Positions 34,600 to 43,025 of a stretch of DNA of 64,000 nt are shown here, in pieces. The position numbers were made by a program, and so were the translations under genes. The first letter of the stretch is position 1. Each line of letters begins with the position of its first letter. The stretch covers positions 1 to 64,000 of the forward strand of contig NZ_JALDYX010000028.1 of assembly GCF_024267675.1 (NCBI RefSeq), given 5' to 3'. Source of the stretch: Marinobacterium sedimentorum (GTDB lineage: Bacteria; Pseudomonadota; Gammaproteobacteria; Pseudomonadales; Balneatricaceae). The notes beneath the pieces were generated by a model that was given only the letters and a program-made list of their open reading frames with translations, did no database searches and was not told where the DNA came from.

Positions 34600-35895
34600 T
34601 CAGAAATTTCCCTGAAACCATGTTTTCATCCGCCCCAGCATCGACCCCACGCTGGGCAGTTCGGGTACCTGGATCTGGCGGCGCCGCGCCGGCAATTCAT
34701 GCATGGAACTGCGAGGCGACACTGCCGGCAACCTGTTCGCCGGCGCCTGGTACTGGTGCTCCTGACGGGCGTAGTGCAGCAGGCCGGTGCCGGTGGCGTA
34801 AATCGGGTTCTTCAGCACGTCTTCCATGCCGAAAACGCCACTGGGTACCGCCAGGCGCACCGGCATATGGAAGATTTCCTCCGCCAGCTCCACCGCGCCT
34901 TCCATCTTGGCGCTGCCGCCTGTCAATACCAGCCCCGCCGCCACCAGATCTTCAAAGCCACTGCGACGCAGCTCGCTCTGGATCAGCGAGAACAACTCGT
35001 CGTAACGCGGCTCCACCACCTCTGCCAGCGCCTGGCGGGACAGATCCCGCGCCGGGCGATCCCCCACGCTCGGCACCTTGATGGTTTCATTCACCCCGGC
35101 CAGCTGGGCCAGGGCGCAGGCATACTTGATCTTGATCTGCTCGGCGTGCGGCGTCGGGGTACGCAGCGCCATGGCGATATCATTGGTCACCTGATCACCG
35201 GCAATCGGAATCACCGCGGTATGCCGAATGGCGCCGCCGATAAAGATCGCGATATCGGTGGTGCCACCGCCGATGTCCACCATGCAGACACCGAGTTCCT
35301 TCTCGTCGTCGGTCAGCACCGCATAGCTTGAGGCGAGCTGTTCGAGCACCACGTGATCGACTTCCAGCCCGCAGCGACGGATGCATTTCTCGATGTTCTG
35401 CACTGCGTTAATGGCACCGCTGACCAGATGCACCCGCGCCTCCAGCCGCACGCCGGACATGCCCAGCGGCTCGCGAATACCTTCCTGGTTATCGATCAGG
35501 TACTCCTGCGGCAGAATGTGCAGGATCTTCTGATCCGCCGGGATCGCCACCGCCCGCGCCGCATCGATGACCCGCTCCAGGTCGTGTTCGGTCACTTCCC
35601 TATCCTTGACCGCGACAATGCCGTGGGAGTTCATGCTGCTGATATGACTGCCGGCAATCCCTACGGTTACCGAGTGAATCTTGCAGCCGGCCATCAGCTC
35701 CGCTTCTTCCACCGCCCGCTGGATCGAGCTGACAGTGGATTCAATGTTCACCACTACGCCACGCTTGAGACCGCGGGAAGGCTGGGAGCCGACACCGATA
35801 ATTTCAATGCGTCCGTCCGGGCCGACTTCGCCCACCAGGCAAACTACCTTGGAGGTGCCAATATCGAGCACCACGATCATGTTGCTGTCGGACAT
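34600..35895 (-). CDS. ftsA: Cell division protein FtsA
   Basis: FtsA is the actin-like protein that anchors FtsZ to the membrane. The product is 431 residues from the ATG at 35895 (MSDSNMIVVLDIGTSKVVCLVGE, phosphate-1 motif). Further ATPase motifs are VCMVDIGGGTTDIAIF and GLVLTGGSAKMEGAVELA, with subdomain 1C between. The C-terminus ends in MLGRMKTWFQGNF, the amphipathic membrane-targeting helix. It starts 4 bases after the ftsQ stop. Confidence 0.96.
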   Translation of the reverse strand: MSDSNMIVVLDIGTSKVVCLVGEVGPDGRIEIIGVGSQPSRGLKRGVVVNIESTVSSIQRAVEEAELMAGCKIHSVTVGIAGSHISSMNSHGIVAVKDREVTEHDLERVIDAARAVAIPADQKILHILPQEYLIDNQEGIREPLGMSGVRLEARVHLVSGAINAVQNIEKCIRRCGLEVDHVVLEQLASSYAVLTDDEKELGVCMVDIGGGTTDIAIFIGGAIRHTAVIPIAGDQVTNDIAMALRTPTPHAEQIKIKYACALAQLAGVNETIKVPSVGDRPARDLSRQALAEVVEPRYDELFSLIQSELRRSGFEDLVAAGLVLTGGSAKMEGAVELAEEIFHMPVRLAVPSGVFGMEDVLKNPIYATGTGLLHYARQEHQYQAPANRLPAVSPRSSMHELPARRRQIQVPELPSVGSMLGRMKTWFQGNF

Positions 35896-35899
35896 AGTT

Positions 35900-36703
35900 C
35901 TAACCCGCTTTCTCGTCTGTATCCGGTTTGGGCCGCCATTTGACGGCCACACCGTTGGTATACCGAATATCTACCTGTTCGATCTGCGCCGCGTGCTCCG
36001 CAAGCCCCTGACGGTAGACCTGAATAAATCGTGCCAGCCGCTCGGTCACCCGTTCGCGACCGACGACCACCCGCATGCCGTTGTCCAGCTCCAGCGTCCA
36101 GGCGCCCCGCGCCTCCAGCGACAGGCCACTGAGGTTCAGCCCGGCGCTCTGGAACATGCGGTTAAGATCATGAAACTGTGCCATCACCCGGCCGGTATCG
36201 CTGGCGGGGCCGTTGAGTCGTGGCAGCGCCGCGTACTCCGGTTTCAGCTCGGGCCAGAAAATATCACCCTCGTGATTCAGCAGCCCCTTGTCACCCCAGC
36301 GCGCCACAGGTACTTCCTCGTCAATCCGTACCTCGATCGCCGGTGGCCAGTCTCGCCGTACCTTGGCACCGCGCACCCAGGGCTCCTCCAGCAGTCGCTC
36401 CTGCACCCGGGACAGGTCCAGTTGCAGCAGGGGCGCATTCAGCCCCGCCGCCAAGCGCTGGGCCAGCTCCGCCTTGTTCAGATGACGCGCATCGCCGAGC
36501 ACCCGCACCTCGGTCACCGGCTTGTCCAGCCAGCGCCACACCTGCTGTGCCAGCGCCGTGCACAGACCGGCAAAGATCGCCAGCGACACCAGCACCAGCA
36601 CCAGCCGCACCAGTCCGCGTCCTGCGCCTGCAGAAACCGCGGCCACCTGAGCATGCGGCACCGCACTGCGCGATGCCTGCCGCCCCTGCATCATCGCTGT
36701 CAC
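35900..36703 (-). CDS. ftsQ: Cell division protein FtsQ
   Basis: FtsQ is a bitopic division protein that binds FtsL/FtsB. The 267-residue product has a short cytoplasmic part, one membrane helix at about 29-53, a POTRA domain beginning VTEVRVLGDARHLNKAELAQRL, and the conserved EEPWVRGAKVRRDWPPAIEVRIDEEVPVARW. Its first ATG overlaps the ddl stop by 4 bases; another ATG three codons later is possible. Confidence 0.94.
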   Translation of the reverse strand: MTAMMQGRQASRSAVPHAQVAAVSAGAGRGLVRLVLVLVSLAIFAGLCTALAQQVWRWLDKPVTEVRVLGDARHLNKAELAQRLAAGLNAPLLQLDLSRVQERLLEEPWVRGAKVRRDWPPAIEVRIDEEVPVARWGDKGLLNHEGDIFWPELKPEYAALPRLNGPASDTGRVMAQFHDLNRMFQSAGLNLSGLSLEARGAWTLELDNGMRVVVGRERVTERLARFIQVYRQGLAEHAAQIEQVDIRYTNGVAVKWRPKPDTDEKAG

Positions 36704-37659
36704 GCAGCGCCCCGCAGTATCCGCACCACCAGTTCCTCAAAGCTGATGCCGGCCCGCTGCGCCGCCATCGGCACCAGGCTGTGATCCGTCATGCCGGGGG
36801 CCGTATTCACCTCCAGCAGATGGAACTGCCCCTCGGCATCCTGCATCACGTCGATGCGTCCCCAGCCGCGACAGCCGATCACCGCAAAGGCCTCGCAGGC
36901 CAGCGTTGCCAGCGCCTCGCTCTGCGTATCATCCAGACCGTGCTCAAACAGGTAACGGGTGTCGTTGGCCTGATACTTGGCGTCGTAATCATAAAATTCG
37001 TGTGGCGTTTCAAGGCGGATCACCGGCAGGGCGACGCCATCCAGTACCGCCACGGTGAATTCGGCACCGGTTAGCCACTGTTCGGCGATAACACTGCGGT
37101 CGTACCGCAGCGCCTCGCCCAGCGCGCTTTCAAACTGCGTCCGGTCGCGTACCTTGCTCATGCCAAGACTCGAGCCTTCGTGGGCCGGTTTCACCATCAC
37201 CGGGTAGCCAAGGCAGCGCTCGGCCTCATCCAGCATCTCCACCGAGGACAGCACCGCGAAGGGCGCCGTGGGCAGACCCGCGCCGACAAACAGCTGCTTG
37301 CTGCGCAGCTTGTCCATGCCCAGCGCCGAGGCTTCGACTCCACTGCCGGTATAGGCAATGCCGAGCATTTCCAGCACCCCCTGGATCACGCCGTCTTCGC
37401 CGCCGCGCCCGTGCAGAATAAGAAAGGCCCGATCAATGGGCTGGGCCTGCAGCTGGCTCACCGGACAGAGGTCCTGGCTTTCGCCATACAGATCGATACC
37501 AAAGGCGTCGACACCGGCGCGACCCAGCGCGCTCAGCACCGCCGCACCGCTTTTCAGCGACACCGCCCGCTCGGCTGAGTTCCCCCCCATGATGACCGCC
37601 ACCCGCCCAAGATCCGCCGCCTCGGCAGCAGATATCCGGAAGTCAGTGCTATTAACCAT
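36700..37659 (-). CDS. ddl: D-alanine--D-alanine ligase
   Basis: Ddl makes the D-Ala-D-Ala dipeptide for peptidoglycan. The product is 319 residues from the ATG at 37659, chosen because GGGGGAG stands just upstream; an ATG at 37680 overlaps murC but lacks a site. ATP-grasp motifs visible include GNSAERAVSLKSG, HGRGGEDGVIQGVLEMLGIAYTGSGV, VKPAHEGSSLGMSKV and the metal-binding LLEVNTAPGMTDHSLVPMAA. The D-alanine-type signature EVNTAPGMT fits a Tyr/Phe-type D-Ala ligase. Confidence 0.96.
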   Translation of the reverse strand: MVNSTDFRISAAEAADLGRVAVIMGGNSAERAVSLKSGAAVLSALGRAGVDAFGIDLYGESQDLCPVSQLQAQPIDRAFLILHGRGGEDGVIQGVLEMLGIAYTGSGVEASALGMDKLRSKQLFVGAGLPTAPFAVLSSVEMLDEAERCLGYPVMVKPAHEGSSLGMSKVRDRTQFESALGEALRYDRSVIAEQWLTGAEFTVAVLDGVALPVIRLETPHEFYDYDAKYQANDTRYLFEHGLDDTQSEALATLACEAFAVIGCRGWGRIDVMQDAEGQFHLLEVNTAPGMTDHSLVPMAAQRAGISFEELVVRILRGAA

Positions 37660-37672
37660 GCGTTCTCCCCCG

Positions 37673-39115
37673 TCAGTCATGGGACAGGCTCAGTGATTTG
37701 AGTTCATGTGCCAGGGCGGTGATGTTGCCAGCGCCCTGGGTCAGCAGCAGATCGCCGGGGCGCAGAATACCGCGCAGCACCTCGGCCACCTGCTCGCTGT
37801 TCTCGATATAAACCGGGTCGACGCGGCCGCGCTGGCGGATACTGCGGCACAGGCTGCGGCTGTCGGCACCGGTCACCGGCTCCTCGCCGGCGGCGTAGAC
37901 TTCCATCAGCAACAGGGTGTCCACCTCGGTCAGCACCTGCACGAAGTCTTCATACAGATCCCGCGTACGGCTGTAGCGGTGCGGCTGATAGATCATCACC
38001 AGCCGGCGGTCGGGCCAACCGTCACGTACAGCACGAATGGTGGCCTGGACTTCGCGCGGATGATGGCCGTAATCGTCCACCAGCATGGCGCTGCCGCCGT
38101 CGACCGGCACCTCACCCAGTACCTGGAAACGACGACCCACACCTTCGAACTGCTCCAGCGCCCGGCAAATGGCGGCGTCGCCGATACCCTCGTCTGTCGC
38201 CACGGCGATGGTCGCCAGCGCGTTCAGTACATTGTGCCGGCCCGGCATGTTCAGGCAGATATCTAGATCCGCGTGACCATCGGGGCGCTGCACGCGAAAG
38301 CAGGTGCGCATGCCGCTCTGGGTCACATTCAGCGCCCGGTAATCGGCGCCATCATTAAAACCGTAGGTCAGCATGGGGCGTCCAACTTCGGGAATGATGT
38401 CGCGCACCACCTCGTCATCCGTACAGAGCACCGCCAGACCATAGAACGGCAGGTTATGCAGAAAATCGATAAAGGTCTTTTTCAGACGATTGAAGTCACC
38501 CTCATAGGTATCCATGTGGTCGGCGTCGATGTTGGTGACGATGGCCACCATCGGCTGCAAATGCAGGAAGGACGCATCGCTTTCGTCGGCTTCGGCCACC
38601 AGATAGCGACTGCCGCCCATCTTGGCATTGGTGCCTGCGCTATTGAGACGGCCACCGATAACAAAGGTCGGATCCAGCCCGCCTTCGGCCAGCACTGAGG
38701 CAATCAGGCTGGTGGTGGTGGTCTTGCCATGGGTGCCGGCCACGGCGATGCCGTGGCGATAGCGCATCAACTCGGCCAGCATTTCGGCGCGAGGTATCAC
38801 CGGCACCCGGCGCTCCCTGGCTGCCACCACTTCAGGGTTCTGCTCATTCACCGCGGTGGATGTCACCACCACGTCGGCCTGCTCGACATGCTCCGCCGCA
38901 TGGCCGATAAAGACCTCCGCCCCCAGGGATTCCAGCCGCTGCGTGGTGGCAGACGGACGGATGTCGGACCCGGTCACGGCATAGCCCTGATTCAGCAGCA
39001 CTTCGGCAATACCACACATACCCACTCCGCCGATGCCGACAAAATGAATACTGCGAATACGCCGCATCTCTGGAACTTCAAACACTGTCGGACTCTTTTG
39101 CATGACCGTACTCAT
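37673..39115 (-). CDS. murC: UDP-N-acetylmuramate--L-alanine ligase
   Basis: MurC adds the first amino acid to UDP-MurNAc. The 480-residue product has IHFVGIGGVGMCGIAEVL at the N-terminus, the ATP site GTHGKTTTTSLIASVL near 110-125, EADESDASFLHL, and VDDYGHHPREVQATI. Two in-frame ATGs (39115 and 39103) give MSTVMQ or MQKSP. The region encoding the first ~15 residues is duplicated just upstream (see murG-murC junction). The start overlaps the stop of the tiny ORF at 39112-39225. Confidence 0.96.
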   Translation of the reverse strand: MSTVMQKSPTVFEVPEMRRIRSIHFVGIGGVGMCGIAEVLLNQGYAVTGSDIRPSATTQRLESLGAEVFIGHAAEHVEQADVVVTSTAVNEQNPEVVAARERRVPVIPRAEMLAELMRYRHGIAVAGTHGKTTTTSLIASVLAEGGLDPTFVIGGRLNSAGTNAKMGGSRYLVAEADESDASFLHLQPMVAIVTNIDADHMDTYEGDFNRLKKTFIDFLHNLPFYGLAVLCTDDEVVRDIIPEVGRPMLTYGFNDGADYRALNVTQSGMRTCFRVQRPDGHADLDICLNMPGRHNVLNALATIAVATDEGIGDAAICRALEQFEGVGRRFQVLGEVPVDGGSAMLVDDYGHHPREVQATIRAVRDGWPDRRLVMIYQPHRYSRTRDLYEDFVQVLTEVDTLLLMEVYAAGEEPVTGADSRSLCRSIRQRGRVDPVYIENSEQVAEVLRGILRPGDLLLTQGAGNITALAHELKSLSLSHD

Positions 39116-39245
39116 TTCGTGATTTCCAGACAGGTTTGCGTCACCTTGACGAACACTTGGCGTATCCGTGTCACCTCGGCCGGAACTTCAAACACTGTCG
39201 GACTCTTTTGCATTACTGCGCTCATTTCATGGTTTCCAGGCAAGA
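39070..39245 (-). repeat. Diverged 110-bp tandem duplication at the murG-murC junction
   Basis: The block 39072-39134 recurs at 39182-39244 with a constant offset of 110 bases and few changes; both encode MS(T/A)VMQKSPTVFEVP on the minus strand. The flank next to murC (39113-39150) also resembles the murG 3' end (39313-39350), both reading ...CLE-(I/T)-(T/M)-K-stop. The unit is therefore a murG tail joined to a murC head. Confidence 0.9.
39112..39225 (-). CDS. Tiny ORF made by duplication of the murC 5' end (37 aa)
   Basis: The reading frame starts MSAVMQKSPTVFEVP, nearly identical to the MurC N-terminus, and ends VTQTCLEITK, similar to the MurG C-terminus ICLETMK. Its start overlaps the stop of the preceding tiny ORF (ATGA) and its stop overlaps the murC ATG in the same way. 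It may be translated simply because ribosomes pass through the coupled junction. I propose no function for the peptide; it could be a neutral remnant or a coupling device. Confidence 0.4.
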   Translation of the reverse strand: MSAVMQKSPTVFEVPAEVTRIRQVFVKVTQTCLEITK

Positions 39246-39302
39246 GTCATAGAGAGCCGCCACTTCGCGCACATATGCCAGCACCATCCGGCGGCTCTTC
39301 AT
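39222..39302 (-). CDS. Tiny ORF after murG (26 aa)
   Basis: The frame reads MKSRRMVLAY...LYDSCLETMK and ends with the same CLETMK-stop as MurG itself, 84-86 bases after the murG end. It starts 5 bases after the murG stop and its stop overlaps the next tiny ORF. It looks like a degenerate copy of the murG 3' end. Translation is possible but unproven. Confidence 0.35.
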   Translation of the reverse strand: MKSRRMVLAYVREVAALYDSCLETMK

Positions 39303-39307
39303 GTTTC

Positions 39308-40393
39308 TCACTTCATTGTTTCCAGGCAGATTCGCGCCACGTCCCGGCTGGCTTCCGGCCGGCCCTGTGCACGCGCGATCTTCGCCATGCTGAGCAGCGT
39401 TTTCCGGCTGCTCAGCTGCTCAAGTAATTTTTTCAGCGCAACCTCATCCAGATCGCGCTGCTGGATCAGCACAGCCGCTCCTGGGCCTGCCAGATAGCCG
39501 GCATTGCCGGTCTGGTGATCGTCCACCGCATGGGGAAAGGGCACCAGCACGGCAGCGACACCGGCGATGGACAGTTCACTCACGGTAAGGGCACCGGCCC
39601 GGCACAGCACCAGATCGGCCCAGCCATAGGCCTCATCCATGCGGTCAATAAAGGGCACGACCTCGGCCTCGACACCAGACTCCTGATACAGCGCCTGGGT
39701 CTCATCCAGCAGTTTCCTGCCGGTCTGATGTCGCACCTGCGGCCGCTGCTCGGGTGCAAGGGATGCCAGCACTCTGGGCAGCAGGTCGTTAATGGCGCGG
39801 GCCCCCAGACTGCCACCCACCACCAGCAGGCGCAGTGGCCCTGTGCGCCCCTGCATGCGCTCTTCCGGCGGCGCCAGCTCAAGGATGGCGCCGCGTACCG
39901 GGTTGCCGGTGAGGGTAACGTTGCGGCGGGCACCGAAAGCGCCACCGAAGGCTTCGAGCACCCTTGTGGCCATGCGCGCCAGGATGCGGTTGGTCATGCC
40001 GGCGGTGGCGTTCTGTTCGTGTATCACCAACGGGCGCCCCTGCAAGCGCGCCGCCAGTCCGCCGGGGCCTGCGGCAAAGCCGCCCATGCCCAGCACAAGG
40101 TCCGGCTGGTATTGGCGCAGCAGACGCCAGGCCTGCCACAGCGCCCGCAGCAGGCGCAGCGGCGCCAGCACAAGGCTCAGCCGGCCCTTGCCGCGCAGGC
40201 CGGCCACATCGATATAGTGCAGTTCTATGCCTGCCGCCGGTACCAGGTCCGACTCGATGCCCCGCCGGGTACCGAGCCATTCCACCTGCACGCCTTCACG
40301 CTGCAGCTCCTGCGCCGTGGCCAGCGCCGGAAATACATGACCACCCGTACCGCCGGCCATGACCAGCACCTTCTTACCCTGCCAGGCCGTCAT
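39308..40393 (-). CDS. murG: Lipid II-forming GlcNAc transferase MurG
   Basis: MurG adds GlcNAc to lipid I at the inner face of the membrane. The 361-residue product begins VLVMAGGTGGHVFPALATAQEL (G-loop 1), followed by VLGMGGFAAGPGGLAA (G-loop 2), VIHEQNATAGMTNRILAR, and the UDP-GlcNAc-binding LLVVGGSLGARAIN and CRAGALTVSELSIAGVAAVLVPFPHAVDDHQTGNA. It overlaps the ftsW stop by 4 bases. The junction with murC downstream is unusual (tandem duplication). Confidence 0.97.
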   Translation of the reverse strand: MTAWQGKKVLVMAGGTGGHVFPALATAQELQREGVQVEWLGTRRGIESDLVPAAGIELHYIDVAGLRGKGRLSLVLAPLRLLRALWQAWRLLRQYQPDLVLGMGGFAAGPGGLAARLQGRPLVIHEQNATAGMTNRILARMATRVLEAFGGAFGARRNVTLTGNPVRGAILELAPPEERMQGRTGPLRLLVVGGSLGARAINDLLPRVLASLAPEQRPQVRHQTGRKLLDETQALYQESGVEAEVVPFIDRMDEAYGWADLVLCRAGALTVSELSIAGVAAVLVPFPHAVDDHQTGNAGYLAGPGAAVLIQQRDLDEVALKKLLEQLSSRKTLLSMAKIARAQGRPEASRDVARICLETMK

Positions 40394-41613
40394 GCCACGG
40401 ACTCCGTTACTCGTGCATCCGAGCCGACACGACTGCGCCGGCGCCTGCGCGGCGTCTCGGCCGCCAGACGCTTGGTTTTAAGTTCAAAATCGATTCGCTG
40501 CACTATGGCAATCATGGCGCAGCACACCAGCAAGCTGCTGCCACCGTAGCTCAGCAACGGCAGTGTCAGCCCCTTGGTCGGCAAGGCACCGACATTCACG
40601 CCTATATTGATCAGCGCCTGGCCCGCGAAGATAAAGCCAAAACCATAGGCGGCGTAGGCCATGAAGAACTCTTTCTGCTTCTCCGCCTGACGCCCGATAA
40701 GGAAGACCCGCGCCACCAGCACGACATAAAGGCCGATCACCAGCAGCGCCCCCATCAGGCCAAACTCTTCCGCCAGCACCGAGAACACGAAATCGGTATG
40801 GGCTTCGGGCAGGTAGAACAGCTTCTGCACACTGCTGCCAAGACCGGTTCCGAACCAGTCACCACGACCAAAGGCAATCTGCGCCTGGGACAGCTGATAG
40901 CCGGCACCAAAGGGATCAGACCAGGGATCCTGGAAGGATTTAAGGCGCTCCAGGCGGTACGGCTGAGCGATGGCCAGAACACCGATCAGCGCACCGGCGC
41001 CGCAGGTGACCATCAGAAACTGCCCGAAACGCATGCCACCCAGAAATATCATGCCCATGACCGTGCCCATCAGCACCACCGCCGCACCGTAGTCGGGCTC
41101 CATGATCAGCAGGAACACCAGGATACCCAGCGGCAGCGCAGGCTTGGCAACACCGGTCCAGCTGCTGCGCACTTCACTCAGACGCCGCACCAGATAGCCG
41201 CTGAGGTAGAGCACCATAAAGAACTTGGCGATTTCCGACGCCTGCAGATTGACCGGACCCAGGCCAATCCAGCGCCGACTGCCGTTCACCTCACGGCCAA
41301 TGCCGGGGATCAGCACCAGCAACAGCAGCAACAGCGCCACCAGCAGCAGTACAGGCCCCAGGCGGTGCCATAAAGCCAGCGGGATGCGTGACACCACCAG
41401 TGCCAGCACCAGCCCCAGAATCATGAAAATGCCGTGGCGGATACTGAAGAAAAAGGCCCCTCCAAAGCGCTCAGCCGCCACGTCCATCGACGCCGAGGTG
41501 ATCATCACAAAACCAGTCAGTACCAGGCTGACGGCGGCCAGCAGCAGCCAGGGGTCGAACGGTAGCGTCCCCTTCTGCTGTGGCTGCAATGCCTGCCAGT
41601 ACTTCTTGATCAT
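40390..41613 (-). CDS. ftsW: Septal peptidoglycan polymerase FtsW
   Basis: FtsW is the SEDS-family glycosyltransferase working with FtsI at the septum. The 407-residue protein has about ten membrane helices. Conserved stretches are NGSRRWIGLGPVNLQASEIAKFFMVLYLSGYLVRR, LIMEPDYGAAVVL, EAHTDFVFSVLAEEFGLMGA, and INIGVNVGALPTKGLTLPLLSYGGSSLLVCC. A basic cytoplasmic tail (TPRRRRRSRVG) ends the protein. Four-base overlaps exist with both murD and murG. Confidence 0.96.
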   Translation of the reverse strand: MIKKYWQALQPQQKGTLPFDPWLLLAAVSLVLTGFVMITSASMDVAAERFGGAFFFSIRHGIFMILGLVLALVVSRIPLALWHRLGPVLLLVALLLLLLVLIPGIGREVNGSRRWIGLGPVNLQASEIAKFFMVLYLSGYLVRRLSEVRSSWTGVAKPALPLGILVFLLIMEPDYGAAVVLMGTVMGMIFLGGMRFGQFLMVTCGAGALIGVLAIAQPYRLERLKSFQDPWSDPFGAGYQLSQAQIAFGRGDWFGTGLGSSVQKLFYLPEAHTDFVFSVLAEEFGLMGALLVIGLYVVLVARVFLIGRQAEKQKEFFMAYAAYGFGFIFAGQALINIGVNVGALPTKGLTLPLLSYGGSSLLVCCAMIAIVQRIDFELKTKRLAAETPRRRRRSRVGSDARVTESVA

Positions 41614-42965
41614 GCCAGCGCCCTCACCGCGGTTACAAAGCAGCGGCCGCGCTCCGGATAGCCGCTGAACATGTCGAAGCTGGCGCAGGCCGGCGACAGC
41701 AGAACGATATCGCCGGGCCGGGCCAGGGTGGTGGCCTGTTGTACTGCATCATTCATGGACTGGGCATAGACACGGTTAACCGTATTGATCGCGGTATCAA
41801 TGCGCGCTGCGTCGCGGCCGATCAGTACCAGCGCCCGGCCATAGCGGTTGAGCGGCGCATCCAGTTCGGCAAATTCGGCGCCCTTGCCATCGCCACCGGC
41901 GATCAGCACAAGACCTGCGCCCGCCGCCAGGGTCGGCCCCAATCCGTTCAGTGCAGCAACCGTGGCCCCGACATTGGTGCCCTTGGAATCGTTGACGTAC
42001 GCCACACCGGCGACATCGGCGACCCACTGGCAGCGATGCTCGAGTCCGCCAAAGTGGCGCAGCGCCTGCAGCATGGCGGGCATCGGCAGACCGGCAGCAT
42101 GGCCAATGGCCAGTGCCGCCAGCGCATTGCTGACATTGTGGCTGCCGCGGATGCGCAGCTCGCTGACCGCCAGCAGCCGCTCGCGGCCCAGCGCCAGCCA
42201 GTCCTGCCCAGCGTCGTCCTGCAGCAATCCAAAGCGTTTCAGATCAGGCGCGCCCAGGTGATAGAGCCAGGTTTCCACACCCTTGGGCAACAGCGGGTGG
42301 GTCAGCGGATCGTCCTTGTTCTCCACCACCTTGCGGGCACCGCGAAAGATACGGTGCTTGGCTCGGTAGTAGTCCTGCACGCTGTCGTAGCGGTCCAGAT
42401 GATCGGGACTGATATTCAGCACCGTGGCGACTTCGGCACGCAGATCGGATGTCGTTTCCAGCTGAAAGCTCGACAGTTCCAGCACATAGAGCGCCTGCTC
42501 GCCGCCGGCCAGCATGTCCAGCACCGGCGTTCCCAGATTGCCGCCGACACCCACATCAATGCCCGCCGCCGTCGCCATTTCACCCACCAGGGTCGTGACG
42601 GTGCTCTTGGCGTTGGAGCCGGTGATGGCAATAACGGGCGCGCTGATGGCACGGCAGAACAGATCGATATCACCGGTCAGGCGCACACCGGCGGCCAGAG
42701 CCTGGCGAATTGCCGGGTGACTCTGGGCCACACCCGGGCTCAGCACCAGCTCGTCGGCCCGCGCCAGAAAGTTGCCGTCCAGCTCGCCGCAATGCACCTC
42801 TACATCAGGCGCAAGCGCGCGCAGCTCTTCGAGTCCTGGCGGCGCCTGGCGGGTATCCACCACGGCAAAGCGACGGCCAAGACGCTGCAGATGCCGCGCA
42901 CAGGAGAGCCCGGTCTTGCCCAGACCGATCACCACTGTTAGCCGATCACTCGAAATCAGACTCAT
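41610..42965 (-). CDS. murD: UDP-N-acetylmuramoyl-L-alanine--D-glutamate ligase
   Basis: MurD adds D-glutamate. The 451-residue product has VVIGLGKTGLSCARHL at the N-terminus, the ATP motif ITGSNAKSTVTTLVGEM (where many MurD proteins have GTNGKST), ELSSFQLETT, NISPDHLDRY, and NDSKGTNVGATVAAL. The C-terminal VLLSPACASFDMFSGYPERGRCF is a MurD hallmark. It follows mraY after 60 bases and overlaps ftsW. Confidence 0.96.
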   Translation of the reverse strand: MSLISSDRLTVVIGLGKTGLSCARHLQRLGRRFAVVDTRQAPPGLEELRALAPDVEVHCGELDGNFLARADELVLSPGVAQSHPAIRQALAAGVRLTGDIDLFCRAISAPVIAITGSNAKSTVTTLVGEMATAAGIDVGVGGNLGTPVLDMLAGGEQALYVLELSSFQLETTSDLRAEVATVLNISPDHLDRYDSVQDYYRAKHRIFRGARKVVENKDDPLTHPLLPKGVETWLYHLGAPDLKRFGLLQDDAGQDWLALGRERLLAVSELRIRGSHNVSNALAALAIGHAAGLPMPAMLQALRHFGGLEHRCQWVADVAGVAYVNDSKGTNVGATVAALNGLGPTLAAGAGLVLIAGGDGKGAEFAELDAPLNRYGRALVLIGRDAARIDTAINTVNRVYAQSMNDAVQQATTLARPGDIVLLSPACASFDMFSGYPERGRCFVTAVRALA

Positions 42966-43025
42966 TTAGCTGCCGTTCCCTTTTGCATAAGTATCAAATA
43001 GCCACAACCCGCACCGATGCGACCT

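Noticed and set aside
39181..39302. Frameshifted fusion of murG and murC
   Set aside because: Each partner gene is intact with its own start and stop; the extra sequence is a duplication between them, not a broken gene.
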